Positions 31,176 to 40,823 of a stretch of 64,000 nucleotides of DNA are shown one piece after another. This DNA comes from Acinetobacter pullicarnis (GTDB taxonomy: Bacteria; Pseudomonadota; Gammaproteobacteria; Pseudomonadales; Moraxellaceae). The position numbers were made by a program, and so were the translations under genes. The notes under the pieces are model-generated. The model was not told the origin of the DNA. It was given only the letters and a program-made list of their open reading frames with translations, and did no database searches. The stretch is from assembly GCF_006352475.1 (NCBI RefSeq), contig NZ_VCMZ01000001.1, positions 372,001 through 436,000 of the forward strand, written 5' to 3'. Position 1 is the stretch's first letter. The number at the start of each line of letters is the position of its first letter.

Positions 31176-31210
31176 AAAAATCCCAGTTTCCGATAGAAAC
31201 TGGGATTTTT
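31176..31210. terminator. Strong orphan terminator
   Basis: A 15-bp perfect stem (31176-31190 with 31196-31210, core TCCCAGTTTC/GAAACTGGGA) has a 5-nt loop and A5/T5 flanks, so it works in both directions. No protein gene ends here on either strand. Confidence 0.88.
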
Positions 31211-31273
31211 GAGCCAAAACTGAGGCAAATCGAATTAATCTGCTGAGGAATGAATTTGATTTGCTGCATTTAG

Positions 31274-31286
31274 GTGCATTATGCAC
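31274..31286. promoter_or_regulatory. 13-bp palindrome upstream of OXA
   Basis: GTGCATTATGCAC is a perfect palindrome around a single central base, ~117 bp before the OXA start codon. It could be an operator or part of a promoter; nothing else supports a role. Confidence 0.3.
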
Positions 31287-31369
31287 TGCTTTGTGGCGCA
31301 TGTAAATTATTTCTTTAATGAAGTCCTGACTTTTTTACTCGCCTGTACTTCGCTTAAGCGATAGGCTAG

Positions 31370-32251
<882 letters not shown>

Positions 32252-32288
32252 AGCTGTTGACTGTCAAGAAAGTGAAGCATCTATTGTG

Positions 32289-32451
32289 CTACAGCCTGTA
32301 TGCCTGATTGAGGTTATTATTTTCTAGGTATTGAATGACATTTAATAATTGAGAAAAATCATTGATACGTGCTGTTGCACGACTTTGGCTTAAGTCTTCG
32401 ATTGAGCAGGGTTTGATCAAGATCAAAGAGGATTGCGCGGTAGTGTCGCAT
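32289..32451 (-). pseudogene. HAD-family phosphatase remnant
   Basis: From ATG at 32451 the minus strand reads MRHYRAILFDLDQTLLNR, a perfect HAD-hydrolase N-terminus with the DxDxT catalytic motif. The frame then soon stops. A second frame, ending at TAG 32289, reads SRATARINDFSQLLNVIQYL and a short tail, plausible as the C-terminus of the same protein. A full HAD protein is about 230 residues; here about 170 codons are gone and the halves are out of frame. This is an internal-deletion remnant. Confidence 0.7.
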
Positions 32452-32562
32452 GGCTAGCTCTCTATTTTTTTATTCGCAGTATTGTTACAGGTTTTAGTTG
32501 ATGTGGTTTTAGTTTTGAGATGAACGCTATTGTGATCGATATTGTGGATGTTTTGAGGCGAT

Positions 32563-32588
32563 AAAAAGGGACCTTTCGATCCCTTTTC
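32563..32588 (-). terminator. uvrA terminator
   Basis: Stem AAAAGGGA (32564-32571) pairs with TCCCTTTT (32580-32587) around an 8-nt loop. On the minus strand CCCTTTTTAT follows. It is just after the uvrA stop. Confidence 0.7.
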
Positions 32589-32595
32589 ACTTCTC

Positions 32596-35430
32596 TTAAA
32601 CTTTTAACAACGGCTTTAAGAATCTCGCCGTATGTGACACTTTAGATTTTGCCACTTCTTCTGGCGTACCTTCGGCAATAATATCACCACCACCTGCACC
32701 ACCTTCAGGACCAAGGTCAATCACCCAGTCTGCAGTTTTGATTACATCGAGATTATGCTCAATCACCACAATGGTATTTCCTTTGTTGCGCAGCTCATGC
32801 AGGATATCTAGCAGCTTGGCAATGTCGTGGAAATGTAGCCCTGTGGTTGGTTCATCTAACACATACAAGGTTTTACCCGTATCGCGTTTAGCCAGTTCAC
32901 GTGCTAACTTCACACGCTGTGCTTCGCCACCAGAGAGGGTGGTTGCTGACTGACCGAGACGAATATAGCCTAAGCCAACTTGAGTCAATGTCTCTAAACG
33001 ACGGTGAATCACAGGAATGGCATCAAAGAAATGCATGGCATCTTCAACAGTCATGCCCAAGACATCAGAAATATTCTTACCTTTATAGCCAACTTCAAGG
33101 GTTTCACGGTTATAGCGATCACCATGACATGCATCGCAAGGGACATACATATCGGGTAAGAAGTGCATAGCGACTTTAATCATGCCATCGCCTTCACAGG
33201 CTTCACAGCGTCCACCTTTGACGTTAAAGGAGAAACGACCTGCGGCATAACCACGGGCTTTGGCTTCAGGGGTTTGTGCAAATAACTCACGAATTGGGGT
33301 GAATAAACCGGTATAGGTGGCTGGATTCGAGCGCGGTGTACGGCCAATTGGACTTTGGTCAATATCAACCACTTTATCTAAGAACTGTAAACCATCAATA
33401 GAATCAAATGGTTCAGCCGTAAGTGTTGTTGCACCATTCAATTGGGTTGCTGCCAATGGCAGCAAGGTACGGTTAATCAAGGTCGATTTACCTGAACCCG
33501 ATACACCAGTCACACAAGTCATAATTCCGAGAGGAATCGTCAGGTCGACTTGTTTGAGATTGTGACCAGATGCACCCATCAGTTTGATATTTTCTTCAGG
33601 CTTTGGTGGTTTAACTCGCGTTGCTGGTACTGCAATTTTCAACTTGCCTGAAAGATATTGACCAGTCAGCGAATTTTCATTGGCTGCCAATTCGTCATAA
33701 GTACCCTCGGCAATAATATGACCACCGTGGATCCCTGCACCTGGGCCGATATCGATAATATGATCGGCTGCACGAATCGCATCTTCATCATGCTCGACCA
33801 CCAGTACGGTGTTGCCGAGGTCACGTAGTCGTACCAATGTTTCGAGTAGGCGATCATTGTCCCGTTGATGTAAGCCAATTGACGGCTCATCAAGCACATA
33901 CATTACCCCCATCAAACCTGCACCAATTTGTGATGCCAAGCGAATGCGTTGTGCTTCACCGCCAGACAGGGTTTCTGCAGAGCGTGACAGGCTGAGATAG
34001 TTTAGGCCGACAGAAACTAGAAAATGTAGACGTTCACGGATTTCTTTAAAAATCTTATCTGCAATTTCACCTTTAGCCCCCGTCAGTGTAAGGGTTTGAT
34101 AATAATCTTCCGCATCGCCAATCGACATTTTAGTGATTTCAGCAATGGTTTTGTCCTGTACTTTGACGTGGCGTGAAATCTCATTTAAACGCGAGCCACC
34201 ACAACTTTCACAAGCAGCATTAGACAAGTACTGTGATAGGTCTTCACGTACATAGTTACTTTCAGTTTCGCGATAGCGGCGTTCTAAATGTGGTAAGACG
34301 CCTTCAAAGACTTGTACACGATTATGTTTGCGACCACGTTCATCGATATAACTTAAGTCGACTTTTTCTTTGCCTGTGCCTTGAAGAAATTTCTTTTGGG
34401 TTTCTTTGGCCAATTCATTCCAAGGCGTGTCTAAGGATAGTTCAAAGTGCGCAGCGACTTTTTCAATCATGCTGTAATAATAAGGACGTTGTCTGTCCCA
34501 GCCACGAATTGCACCTTGGCTAATCGACAGTTCTTGGTTTGGAATCAGCTTTTCTGCACTAAAGTGATTGCGTGTACCTAAGCCATCGCAGACAGGGCAA
34601 GCGCCAAAAGGATTGTTGAAGGAAAATAAACGTGGCTCAAGTTCGGCGACTGCACGATCACATTCAGGACAGGAGTGTTTGGCTGAAAAGACCCGATCAG
34701 GATGCTCACCGTTCATCCAAGTGAGTTGGGCAATGTCGCCACCTAAACGTAATGCGGTTTCAAAACTTTCAGCAATACGATTGCCGAGATCTTCACGTAC
34801 TTTAAAGCGGTCAACGACAACTTCAATGGTGTGTTTTTTCTTTTTATCGAGCTCTGGAGGGCTATCGATTTCAATAATTTCGCCATCAACACGTGCGCGG
34901 ACAAAACCTTGGCTTTGTAGTTGTTCAAATAAATTGCTGTATTCGCCCTTGCGTTCACGTACCACCGGTGCAAGTAGCATCAGTGCGGTGCCTTCTTCGA
35001 GTGCTTTGACTGCATCAACCATTTCAGTGATGGTTTGTGCCACCATCGGTTGGTCATGTTCGGGGCAGAAAGGGGTACCCACACGTGCATAGAGCAGGCG
35101 TAAGTAATCGTAAATTTCAGTAATGGTGCCAACGGTTGAACGTGGGTTGTGGCTGGTCGACTTTTGCTCAATGGCAATTGCAGGACTTAAGCCTTCAATT
35201 GAGTCGACTTCTGGTTTTTCCATTTGGGAGAGGAATTGGCGTGCATAGGCAGAGAGTGACTCCACATAGCGGCGCTGACCTTCAGCATACAAGGTGTCAA
35301 AGGCAAGGGATGATTTACCTGAACCCGAAAGCCCCGTAATCACCACAAACTTGTCGCGTGGAATATCGAGGTTCACATTTTTTAAATTGTGGGTACGTGC
35401 ACCTCGAATACGGATATGGCTTTGACTCAT
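32596..35430 (-). CDS. uvrA: UvrABC excinuclease subunit A
   Basis: A 944-residue damage-recognition ATPase of nucleotide excision repair. It has two ABC modules. The first carries Walker [13 protein letters not shown] near the start and [16 protein letters not shown]; the second carries [13 protein letters not shown] and [18 protein letters not shown]. Zinc-finger cysteine pairs are visible as CPEC...CPVC (first half) and CEAC...CDAC (second half). Full length for the family. AGGA lies about 7 nt before the ATG. It is divergent from the MFS-ssb region, with tenA in between on the same strand as uvrA. Confidence 0.98.
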   Translation of the reverse strand: MSQSHIRIRGARTHNLKNVNLDIPRDKFVVITGLSGSGKSSLAFDTLYAEGQRRYVESLSAYARQFLSQMEKPEVDSIEGLSPAIAIEQKSTSHNPRSTVGTITEIYDYLRLLYARVGTPFCPEHDQPMVAQTITEMVDAVKALEEGTALMLLAPVVRERKGEYSNLFEQLQSQGFVRARVDGEIIEIDSPPELDKKKKHTIEVVVDRFKVREDLGNRIAESFETALRLGGDIAQLTWMNGEHPDRVFSAKHSCPECDRAVAELEPRLFSFNNPFGACPVCDGLGTRNHFSAEKLIPNQELSISQGAIRGWDRQRPYYYSMIEKVAAHFELSLDTPWNELAKETQKKFLQGTGKEKVDLSYIDERGRKHNRVQVFEGVLPHLERRYRETESNYVREDLSQYLSNAACESCGGSRLNEISRHVKVQDKTIAEITKMSIGDAEDYYQTLTLTGAKGEIADKIFKEIRERLHFLVSVGLNYLSLSRSAETLSGGEAQRIRLASQIGAGLMGVMYVLDEPSIGLHQRDNDRLLETLVRLRDLGNTVLVVEHDEDAIRAADHIIDIGPGAGIHGGHIIAEGTYDELAANENSLTGQYLSGKLKIAVPATRVKPPKPEENIKLMGASGHNLKQVDLTIPLGIMTCVTGVSGSGKSTLINRTLLPLAATQLNGATTLTAEPFDSIDGLQFLDKVVDIDQSPIGRTPRSNPATYTGLFTPIRELFAQTPEAKARGYAAGRFSFNVKGGRCEACEGDGMIKVAMHFLPDMYVPCDACHGDRYNRETLEVGYKGKNISDVLGMTVEDAMHFFDAIPVIHRRLETLTQVGLGYIRLGQSATTLSGGEAQRVKLARELAKRDTGKTLYVLDEPTTGLHFHDIAKLLDILHELRNKGNTIVVIEHNLDVIKTADWVIDLGPEGGAGGGDIIAEGTPEEVAKSKVSHTARFLKPLLKV

Positions 35431-35477
35431 GTATGGATCCTAGAAAGTTCAAAAGTGATGTATATATGATAGCGCAT

Positions 35478-35508
35478 GAAAAATGTTCAAGACCAACTTG
35501 AACATTTT
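35478..35508 (-). terminator. Probable terminator after tenA
   Basis: Stem AAATGTTCAAG (35481-35491) pairs with CTTGAACATTT (35497-35507) on a 5-nt loop; minus-strand reading gives TTTTTC after the stem. It separates tenA from uvrA. Confidence 0.65.
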
Positions 35509-35534
35509 ATGCGACAAGTTATGACTTTTAAATC

Positions 35535-36224
35535 TTAATTGTTGATTTGTTCATTTTTTAAGCCCGCTGGCCAAGTGCGAGTGTTATAGGCACTTTCCCA
35601 GAATAACCATTCTAATTCAGCACCACGGGTATAGGCTTGATGCATTTTCTCAATGGTATCGGCATCGCTGCGTGCTGCAACACGATCAATCGTTTCAATG
35701 ACTTGTTTTACAGCGAGGTTGAATTCTTCGCCTGCATAGGTGTCGATCCATGCCTGATATGGATTGTTTTCACTTGAATTGTTGACGATACCTTTACCGA
35801 TTTCAGCATAAATCCAGAAGCAAGGCAGGATCGCAGCCAATATTACTGGGTAACTTTCAGACCAAGCTGTCGCGGTGAGAAAAGAGGTGTAATGATGGCA
35901 AGCCAAGCTGAGTGGGGTGTTTTCAAACTCATCTTTGCTGATATTAAACTCTTGCATAAAGCTGTCATGCAAGCTGCGCTCAACAATGATCGCAACTTTG
36001 GCCGACTCGGTGAATAAAATAATATCATCCGCATCAAAGGCTTTCGCTGCACAGACGGCTAATGCTCGGCCGTAAGCAACCAAGTAGTGTGCATCCTGAA
36101 TCACATAATGACAAAAAGCGGCTTTGCTCAGTGTTCCATTCGCCAGTTCTTGGTTAAACGGTAAAGCCAACGTTTTTTCATAGAGCGCTAAATTGCGCTG
36201 CCATACATCTTGAGAAAAACTCAT
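35535..36224 (-). CDS. tenA: TenA-family thiaminase II
   Basis: About 229 residues from MSFSQDVW at 36224; an upstream ATG at 36305 adds 27 residues not seen in the family. TenA salvages thiamine by hydrolysing aminopyrimidine breakdown products to HMP. Family marks are FCHYVIQDAHYL, the LPCFWIYAEIG block with the catalytic Cys, and the C-terminal GAELEWLFWESAY with an acidic residue. The all-helical fold fits. No thi genes are adjacent and I found no convincing TPP riboswitch upstream, so some TenA-like proteins of other role remain possible. Confidence 0.87.
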   Translation of the reverse strand: MSFSQDVWQRNLALYEKTLALPFNQELANGTLSKAAFCHYVIQDAHYLVAYGRALAVCAAKAFDADDIILFTESAKVAIIVERSLHDSFMQEFNISKDEFENTPLSLACHHYTSFLTATAWSESYPVILAAILPCFWIYAEIGKGIVNNSSENNPYQAWIDTYAGEEFNLAVKQVIETIDRVAARSDADTIEKMHQAYTRGAELEWLFWESAYNTRTWPAGLKNEQINN

Positions 36225-36479
36225 ATCATCTGCCCGCGGAGATTTAAATAAAATTTTATGGTTTGGGACTATAACAAGAGTCGAGTCAAGAAGATACTTG
36301 ATCATTAGCCTCAGATTTTACTTCAATTTATGTGCAGATGACGCGATCAACACAAGTGGTTAAAGGGGCTTGGAACCCATAATGGAAAGTGTTGAATTAC
36401 ATTTAAAATATTCCACAAAGTTGTAGCAATATGCGATGATGTTGATGATATTTTTTCGTTTTTTGCCAAGATTGATAAG

Positions 36480-37841
36480 ATGAATGCTTTAGAACGTCGT
36501 TCGACATTTGCATTAAGTAGTATCTTTGCATTGCGCATGCTGGGCTTGTTCATGATTATCCCTGTGTTTTCAGTCGCAGGGCAGTCATATCAACATGCTA
36601 CACCGACTTTGATCGGCCTTGCCGTCGGGGTTTATGGCCTAAGTCAGGCGCTTTTACAGATCCCATTCAGCTTATGGGCAGATCGCTATCACCGTAAAAC
36701 GCTGATTGTGATCGGTTTGCTATTCTTTGCACTGGGTGGTGCAGTGGCGGCAATGTCAGAGAGCATCTATGGTGTAATTATTGGCCGTGCCATTGCCGGC
36801 GCTGGTGCTGTATCTGCTGTAGTGATGGCATTGTTGTCTGATGTCACCCGTGAGCAACAGCGTAGTAAAGCCATGGCAATCATGGGGATGAGCATTGGAC
36901 TATCGTTTGTAGTCGCATTTAGCTTGGGTCCGTGGTTAACCAGTAAAGTGGGTATCTCTGGTTTGTTCTGGGTGACCAGTATCATGGGTGTTTTGGCTAT
37001 TTTTATGCTATTCATGGTGCCCAAAACTACACGTCATCACCAGCAGCGCCGTCAAGATTATTGGGTGCAATTAAAACAAGTACTTAAAATGGGTGATTTA
37101 AATCGCCTACATGTGTCTGTATTTGCATTACATCTATTGCTTACGGCCATGTTTATTTATCTGCCATCACAATTGATTGAATTTGCAGATATTCCATTGT
37201 CAGAACATGGTTTGGTGTATTTGCCATTATTGGTGATTAGCCTATTTTTTGCGTTTCCAAGTATTATCTTGGCCGAAAAATATCGCAAAATGCGCGGTAT
37301 TTTTATCACGGCAATTGTGGCCGTAATTGCGGGTTTGATTGTGTTAAGTTTTGGTTATCAGTCCAAATATGTTTTGCTGACTGGGCTCGCACTATTCTTT
37401 ATTGCCTTCAATGTGATGGAAGCTTTATTGCCATCATGGTTGTCTAAATCGGCACCGATCCAATCGAAAGCAACGGCCATGGGTGTTAATGCCAGTGGTC
37501 AATTTTTCGGTGCTTTCTGCGGTGGTATGTTAGGTGGTCAACTTTTGATATTAAACAACACCACAATAGGTTGGAGTGTGTTGGCGGCAATTGCTATAAT
37601 TTGGCTACTGATTAGTTTTGGTCTCAAACAACCGCGTTATCTGACCTCGCTAGTATTACCTTTACCTGTAGATCGTCAAGTAGATGAGTGGGCTACTCAG
37701 TTATTGGCAATTCATGGTATTGAGGAAGTGGTGGTTATGGCTGATCAGCAAGTTGCTTATGTCAAGCTTGATAAGCGCGAAATAGACGATGAAGTGCGAC
37801 AGGATCTGGCGCACTTAGTCGGTAAAGATCTAGCCATTTAA
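36480..37841 (+). CDS. YajR-like MFS transporter with C-terminal ferredoxin-like domain
   Basis: A 453-residue major-facilitator protein with 12 helices. Motif A is visible in the segment DRYHRKTLIVIG (~68-79). Residues ~390-453 form a soluble tail (DRQVDEWATQLLAIHGIEEVVVMADQQVAYVKLDKREID), the ferredoxin-like YAM domain that marks YajR. The substrate is unknown; YajR-type proteins are proton-driven exporters. No strong ribosome site precedes the ATG. The gene lies 51 bp before ssb and may share its transcript; the order MFS-ssb across from uvrA is common in gammaproteobacteria. Confidence 0.85.
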   Translation: MNALERRSTFALSSIFALRMLGLFMIIPVFSVAGQSYQHATPTLIGLAVGVYGLSQALLQIPFSLWADRYHRKTLIVIGLLFFALGGAVAAMSESIYGVIIGRAIAGAGAVSAVVMALLSDVTREQQRSKAMAIMGMSIGLSFVVAFSLGPWLTSKVGISGLFWVTSIMGVLAIFMLFMVPKTTRHHQQRRQDYWVQLKQVLKMGDLNRLHVSVFALHLLLTAMFIYLPSQLIEFADIPLSEHGLVYLPLLVISLFFAFPSIILAEKYRKMRGIFITAIVAVIAGLIVLSFGYQSKYVLLTGLALFFIAFNVMEALLPSWLSKSAPIQSKATAMGVNASGQFFGAFCGGMLGGQLLILNNTTIGWSVLAAIAIIWLLISFGLKQPRYLTSLVLPLPVDRQVDEWATQLLAIHGIEEVVVMADQQVAYVKLDKREIDDEVRQDLAHLVGKDLAI

Positions 37842-37892
37842 ACATAATGTTTATAAAGTAAAACATAGAATTGAATAGGAAGAGAGCAGCTC

Positions 37893-38477
37893 ATGCGTGG
37901 TGTAAATAAAGTAATTTTGGTTGGAACACTTGGGAAAGATCCTGAAACAAAGACCTTCCAAAATGGTGGGTCTGTAACAAACTTCTCAATTGCCACCAGT
38001 GACTCTTGGACAGATAAAACCAGCGGTGAACGAAAAGAACAAACTGAATGGCATCGTATTGTTTTAAATAATCGTTTAGGTGAAATTGCTCAGCAGTATT
38101 TGCGTAAAGGCTCTAAGGTTTATATCGAAGGTTCGTTGCGTACACGTCAATGGACAGATCAAAATGGGCAAGAGCGTTACACCACTGAAGTTCGTGGTGA
38201 TCAAATGCAAATGCTTGATTCTGCGCGTCAGCAAGGTGGTGGCGAGCAAGGTTTTGCTGAACAAAATACCGGTTATAATCAACCGCGTTTTAACAATCAA
38301 AACCAGAATACTCAAAACAATCAGCAAGGTGGTGGCTATAACAACCAAGCTCAACAGGGGGGTGGTTATAACAATCAACCTGCGCAAGGCGGTTATGGTA
38401 ATGCAGCACCACAAGCGGCGAAACCTCAGCCTGCTGCACAAGCGCCAAGCGATTTAGATGATGATTTACCGTTCTAG
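37893..38477 (+). CDS. ssb: Single-stranded DNA-binding protein
   Basis: A 194-residue SSB. The N-terminal OB fold (1-~110) has [37 protein letters not shown] and [17 protein letters not shown] Gln/Gly/Asn-rich flexible linker follows, with repeated QGGGYNNQ units (~140-165). The tail ends DLDDDLPF, the universal docking tip for repair and replication partners. It binds ssDNA in replication, recombination and repair. A strong terminator follows. Confidence 0.98.
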   Translation: MRGVNKVILVGTLGKDPETKTFQNGGSVTNFSIATSDSWTDKTSGERKEQTEWHRIVLNNRLGEIAQQYLRKGSKVYIEGSLRTRQWTDQNGQERYTTEVRGDQMQMLDSARQQGGGEQGFAEQNTGYNQPRFNNQNQNTQNNQQGGGYNNQAQQGGGYNNQPAQGGYGNAAPQAAKPQPAAQAPSDLDDDLPF

Positions 38478-38514
38478 ACGAAGCATGTCTTAGATCCCAA
38501 TGCTGTTATAAAGC

Positions 38515-38542
38515 AAAGCCCATTTGATATGGGCTTTTTTTT
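38515..38542 (+). terminator. ssb terminator
   Basis: Stem AAAGCCCAT (38515-38523) pairs with ATGGGCTTT (38529-38537) on a 5-nt loop, followed by a run of T residues. Confidence 0.92.
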
Positions 38543-38551
38543 ACGTGATGC

Positions 38552-38588
38552 AAGGCAAATTGAGCGATTAAATCGCTCAATTTGCCTT
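38552..38588. repeat. Long hairpin after the cupin gene
   Basis: Two 18-bp arms (38552-38569 and 38571-38588) are perfect inverse copies with one base between. The arms carry GCAAATTGAGCGATT. It sits right after the minus-strand cupin stop and the ssb terminator; it may end the cupin transcript, although the minus-strand T-run is poor. Confidence 0.6.
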
Positions 38589-38593
38589 TTAAC

Positions 38594-39145
38594 TTAGCGA
38601 ATGATTTTTTCTAGCTCGGACATTGGAATGCCAATATTTTGATAATGCGCGCGTGTGCTTTCAAGTTTAGTGAAAACATCTTCATAACCGGTGGCATTGC
38701 CATAAGCATCAACATAGGTATAACCGCCGTGCACGATAAAGAGTGTGATCATTTCGGTAACATCTTCAGGAACATAGAGGGTGTGAGTTTCACCTGGCGG
38801 CTCGTAGGCAAATGATTTTTCTTCAGCAACCCAATCATGCTCTAAATAATACCAACGGCCTTTAAGTACAAAAGCATGCACTGTTCCCGTGTGGCGATGA
38901 CAAGATAGCACCCCACTTTTACGAACTCGGAGTAAATTCACGTAATAACCGGCACTGGTGTTGAGCAGTAAAGGCTTAAAACTCACAGAATCTGAGGTGG
39001 GTACCCAAAGGTGATCATCTTCTAGAAATTGATCTAATACGCCCGGAATGACCAAATCAGGCGACATATAAGGTACTTGGGGCAGTTGAAATGGGACCAC
39101 TTCTTTGCCATTGACTAATTCTGGGTTGCTCTGCTTACTCATTGC
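38594..39145 (-). CDS. Cupin protein, 2,4'-dihydroxyacetophenone dioxygenase family
   Basis: 183 residues from the ATG at 39145, which has AAGGAG 6-7 nt upstream; the ATG at 39160 does not. The protein is a single cupin. Its motif SCHRHTGTVHAFVLKGRWYYLEHDW (two His, then a third in GETHTLYVP) provides the metal site. The block PPGETHTL and the WYYLEHDWVAEEKSF stretch match DAD-type dioxygenases, iron enzymes that cleave a C-C bond beside a ketone. The natural substrate is unknown. It is divergent from a LysR gene, which probably controls it. Confidence 0.75.
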   Translation of the reverse strand, partial: AMSKQSNPELVNGKEVVPFQLPQVPYMSPDLVIPGVLDQFLEDDHLWVPTSDSVSFKPLLLNTSAGYYVNLLRVRKSGVLSCHRHTGTVHAFVLKGRWYYLEHDWVAEEKSFAYEPPGETHTLYVPEDVTEMITLFIVHGGYTYVDAYGNATGYEDVFTKLESTRAHYQNIGIPMSELEKIIR

Positions 39146-39250
39146 ATTCTCCTTGAACACGGATCTTCATGACTCATTTTGGATATCAGTCCTGTATAAG
39201 ATCGATAGTAGCAAAAGAAAAAAAGCCGTAGATTGCGTGTAATTCAAAGC

Positions 39251-39288
39251 ATCTGTGAATATTAGTTAAGGCACGCCTCAGCACAGAT
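39251..39288. promoter_or_regulatory. Inverted repeat between cupin and LysR genes
   Basis: ATCTGTG (39251-39257) and CACAGAT (39282-39288) are inverted copies 24 bp apart in the divergent control region. A LysR-type operator is plausible; the second arm lies close to the likely lysR promoter, which would suit autoregulation (inference). Confidence 0.4.
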
Positions 39289-39341
39289 TTGCTATGATGA
39301 GCTTAACTCAACATCATTCGAAGTTTTAAGGAGCTGCAAAT

Positions 39342-40250
39342 ATGGATAGCTATCGACAAATGATGGCGTTTATATGGGCGCATGAGCATGGAAGTTTTTC
39401 GGCAGCTGCACGTGCACACGACTTAACCCCCTCCGCAATGAGTAAGTTAATAGGTCGTTTGGAAAATAGATTGGGTATACGTCTAATTCAACGTGGTGCG
39501 CGGCAACTAACCTTGACGGAGGAAGGGGTTGCCTATTTAAAAAGCGCTAGAAATGTCGTTGCTGCTATGAATGAAGCTGACTCACTGGCTGAGGCCTTTC
39601 CGATACAGTTGAGTGGTGCACTCAAAATTCGAACCATGCCGACATTTGCACGGCATCAAATTTTACCGTGGCTGCCTGAGTTTCTAAATCAGTATCCTTT
39701 GATCAGTATCGATTTTGAACTGAATGCAGTGTATCAAGATGATTTTGATCGTGGGGTTGATATTGCGATTTATGGGGGGATGTTGCCATCATCTTCACGT
39801 ATTGCGGCAAAAATTGGTGAGAGTGAATGGATTACCTGCGCCTCTCCAGCATATCTAAAAAAACAGGGTATTCCTCAACATCCGCAAGAACTGGTTAATC
39901 ATCGGTGTTTTCATTTTAATTTTTCGAGTAGTTGGAATAATTGGGATTTTGTTGAGAATAATCAGAGTTTTATTGTGCCGGTAAAGCCTATTGCTTCATT
40001 TTCTCAAGGAGACTTTTTGAGGGATTTGGCACTTCGTGGTGAGGGTGTTATTCGCTTGGCAGACTATCATATTGGTGATGATATTCGTCAAGGTAGACTG
40101 GTTCCTATTTTAAGGGATTTTAAGTCGAATATTACTGAGCCGCAGTATGTCATTTATGCATATCGTAAATTGCAAAGTCCACGTATTCGCGCTTTTATTG
40201 ATTTTTTACAAGATAAACTAAAACAGAGTCCTTGGCGGATTGACGCTTAG
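39342..40250 (+). CDS. LysR-family transcriptional regulator
   Basis: A 302-residue regulator. The winged helix-turn-helix is at 1-~60 (AFIWAHEHGSFSAAARAHDLTPSAMSKLIGRLE split by the turn; then LGIRLIQRGARQLTLTEEG). The effector-binding domain runs ~88-295 (PTFARHQILPWLPEFLNQYP; GVDIAIYGG). It is closest to the CrgA/PA-type aromatic regulators in overall look. AAGGAG precedes the ATG by 8 nt. It is divergent from the cupin dioxygenase, its probable target. Confidence 0.88.
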   Translation: MDSYRQMMAFIWAHEHGSFSAAARAHDLTPSAMSKLIGRLENRLGIRLIQRGARQLTLTEEGVAYLKSARNVVAAMNEADSLAEAFPIQLSGALKIRTMPTFARHQILPWLPEFLNQYPLISIDFELNAVYQDDFDRGVDIAIYGGMLPSSSRIAAKIGESEWITCASPAYLKKQGIPQHPQELVNHRCFHFNFSSSWNNWDFVENNQSFIVPVKPIASFSQGDFLRDLALRGEGVIRLADYHIGDDIRQGRLVPILRDFKSNITEPQYVIYAYRKLQSPRIRAFIDFLQDKLKQSPWRIDA

Positions 40251-40318
40251 CTATTGTGCTGGCGCAGCCAGTGTAAGGGCGGTAATTATATGGCTGAACA
40301 TCATGCTTTAAATACAGA

Positions 40319-40343
40319 AATACGGTCAAATAGACCGTATTTA
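40319..40343. terminator. Terminator between lysR and ridA
   Basis: Stem AAATACGGTC (40319-40328) pairs with GACCGTATTT (40334-40343) on a 5-nt loop, between convergent genes. Confidence 0.75.
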
Positions 40344-40362
40344 TTGTTTCTTTCTTTAGTAC

Positions 40363-40746
40363 TTAGTCTTGAATGACAACGATACCATCCATCTCAACCA
40401 ATGCATTTTTAGGAAGACTGGCAACACCAAGCGCTGCACGAGCAGGGTAGGGTTGAGCAAAGTACTCGCCCATAATTTGATTGACCAATTGAAAATGGGA
40501 AAGGTCAGTCAGGAAGATATTGAGTTTAACAATATCTGCTAATGAACCACCTGAGGCTTCACATACTGCTTTTACATTGTCAAAGACACGTCGGATTTGG
40601 GCTTCAATGCCTTCTACCAATTCCATGCTATACGGATCTAAACCAATTTGACCAGAGAGATAGAGTGTATTCCCGACTAAAATTGCTTGAGAATACGTGC
40701 CAATTGCTGCTGGTGCATTTTCAGTATGTATAACTTGGCGGGACAT
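40363..40746 (-). CDS. ridA: RidA-family imine/enamine deaminase
   Basis: A 127-residue YjgF/YER057c/UK114 protein. It hydrolyses reactive enamines and imines such as 2-aminoacrylate made by PLP enzymes. The signature [21 protein letters not shown] is near the end with the substrate-binding Arg; the N-terminal [11 protein letters not shown] block is also typical. AAGGAG lies before the ATG. It is downstream of spoT on the same strand (77 bp gap), an arrangement seen in relatives. Confidence 0.93.
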   Translation of the reverse strand: MSRQVIHTENAPAAIGTYSQAILVGNTLYLSGQIGLDPYSMELVEGIEAQIRRVFDNVKAVCEASGGSLADIVKLNIFLTDLSHFQLVNQIMGEYFAQPYPARAALGVASLPKNALVEMDGIVVIQD

Positions 40747-40823
40747 TGCCTTCTCCTTTATGAATTATATTTCATCATAAGGTAAAGCACTCAATCAAGG
40801 AAGCTTTTATTCATGCAGCTGCT

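Noticed and set aside
36225..36480. TPP riboswitch before tenA
   Set aside because: A CTGAGG-like stretch is present, but the thi-box core and the paired helices are not.
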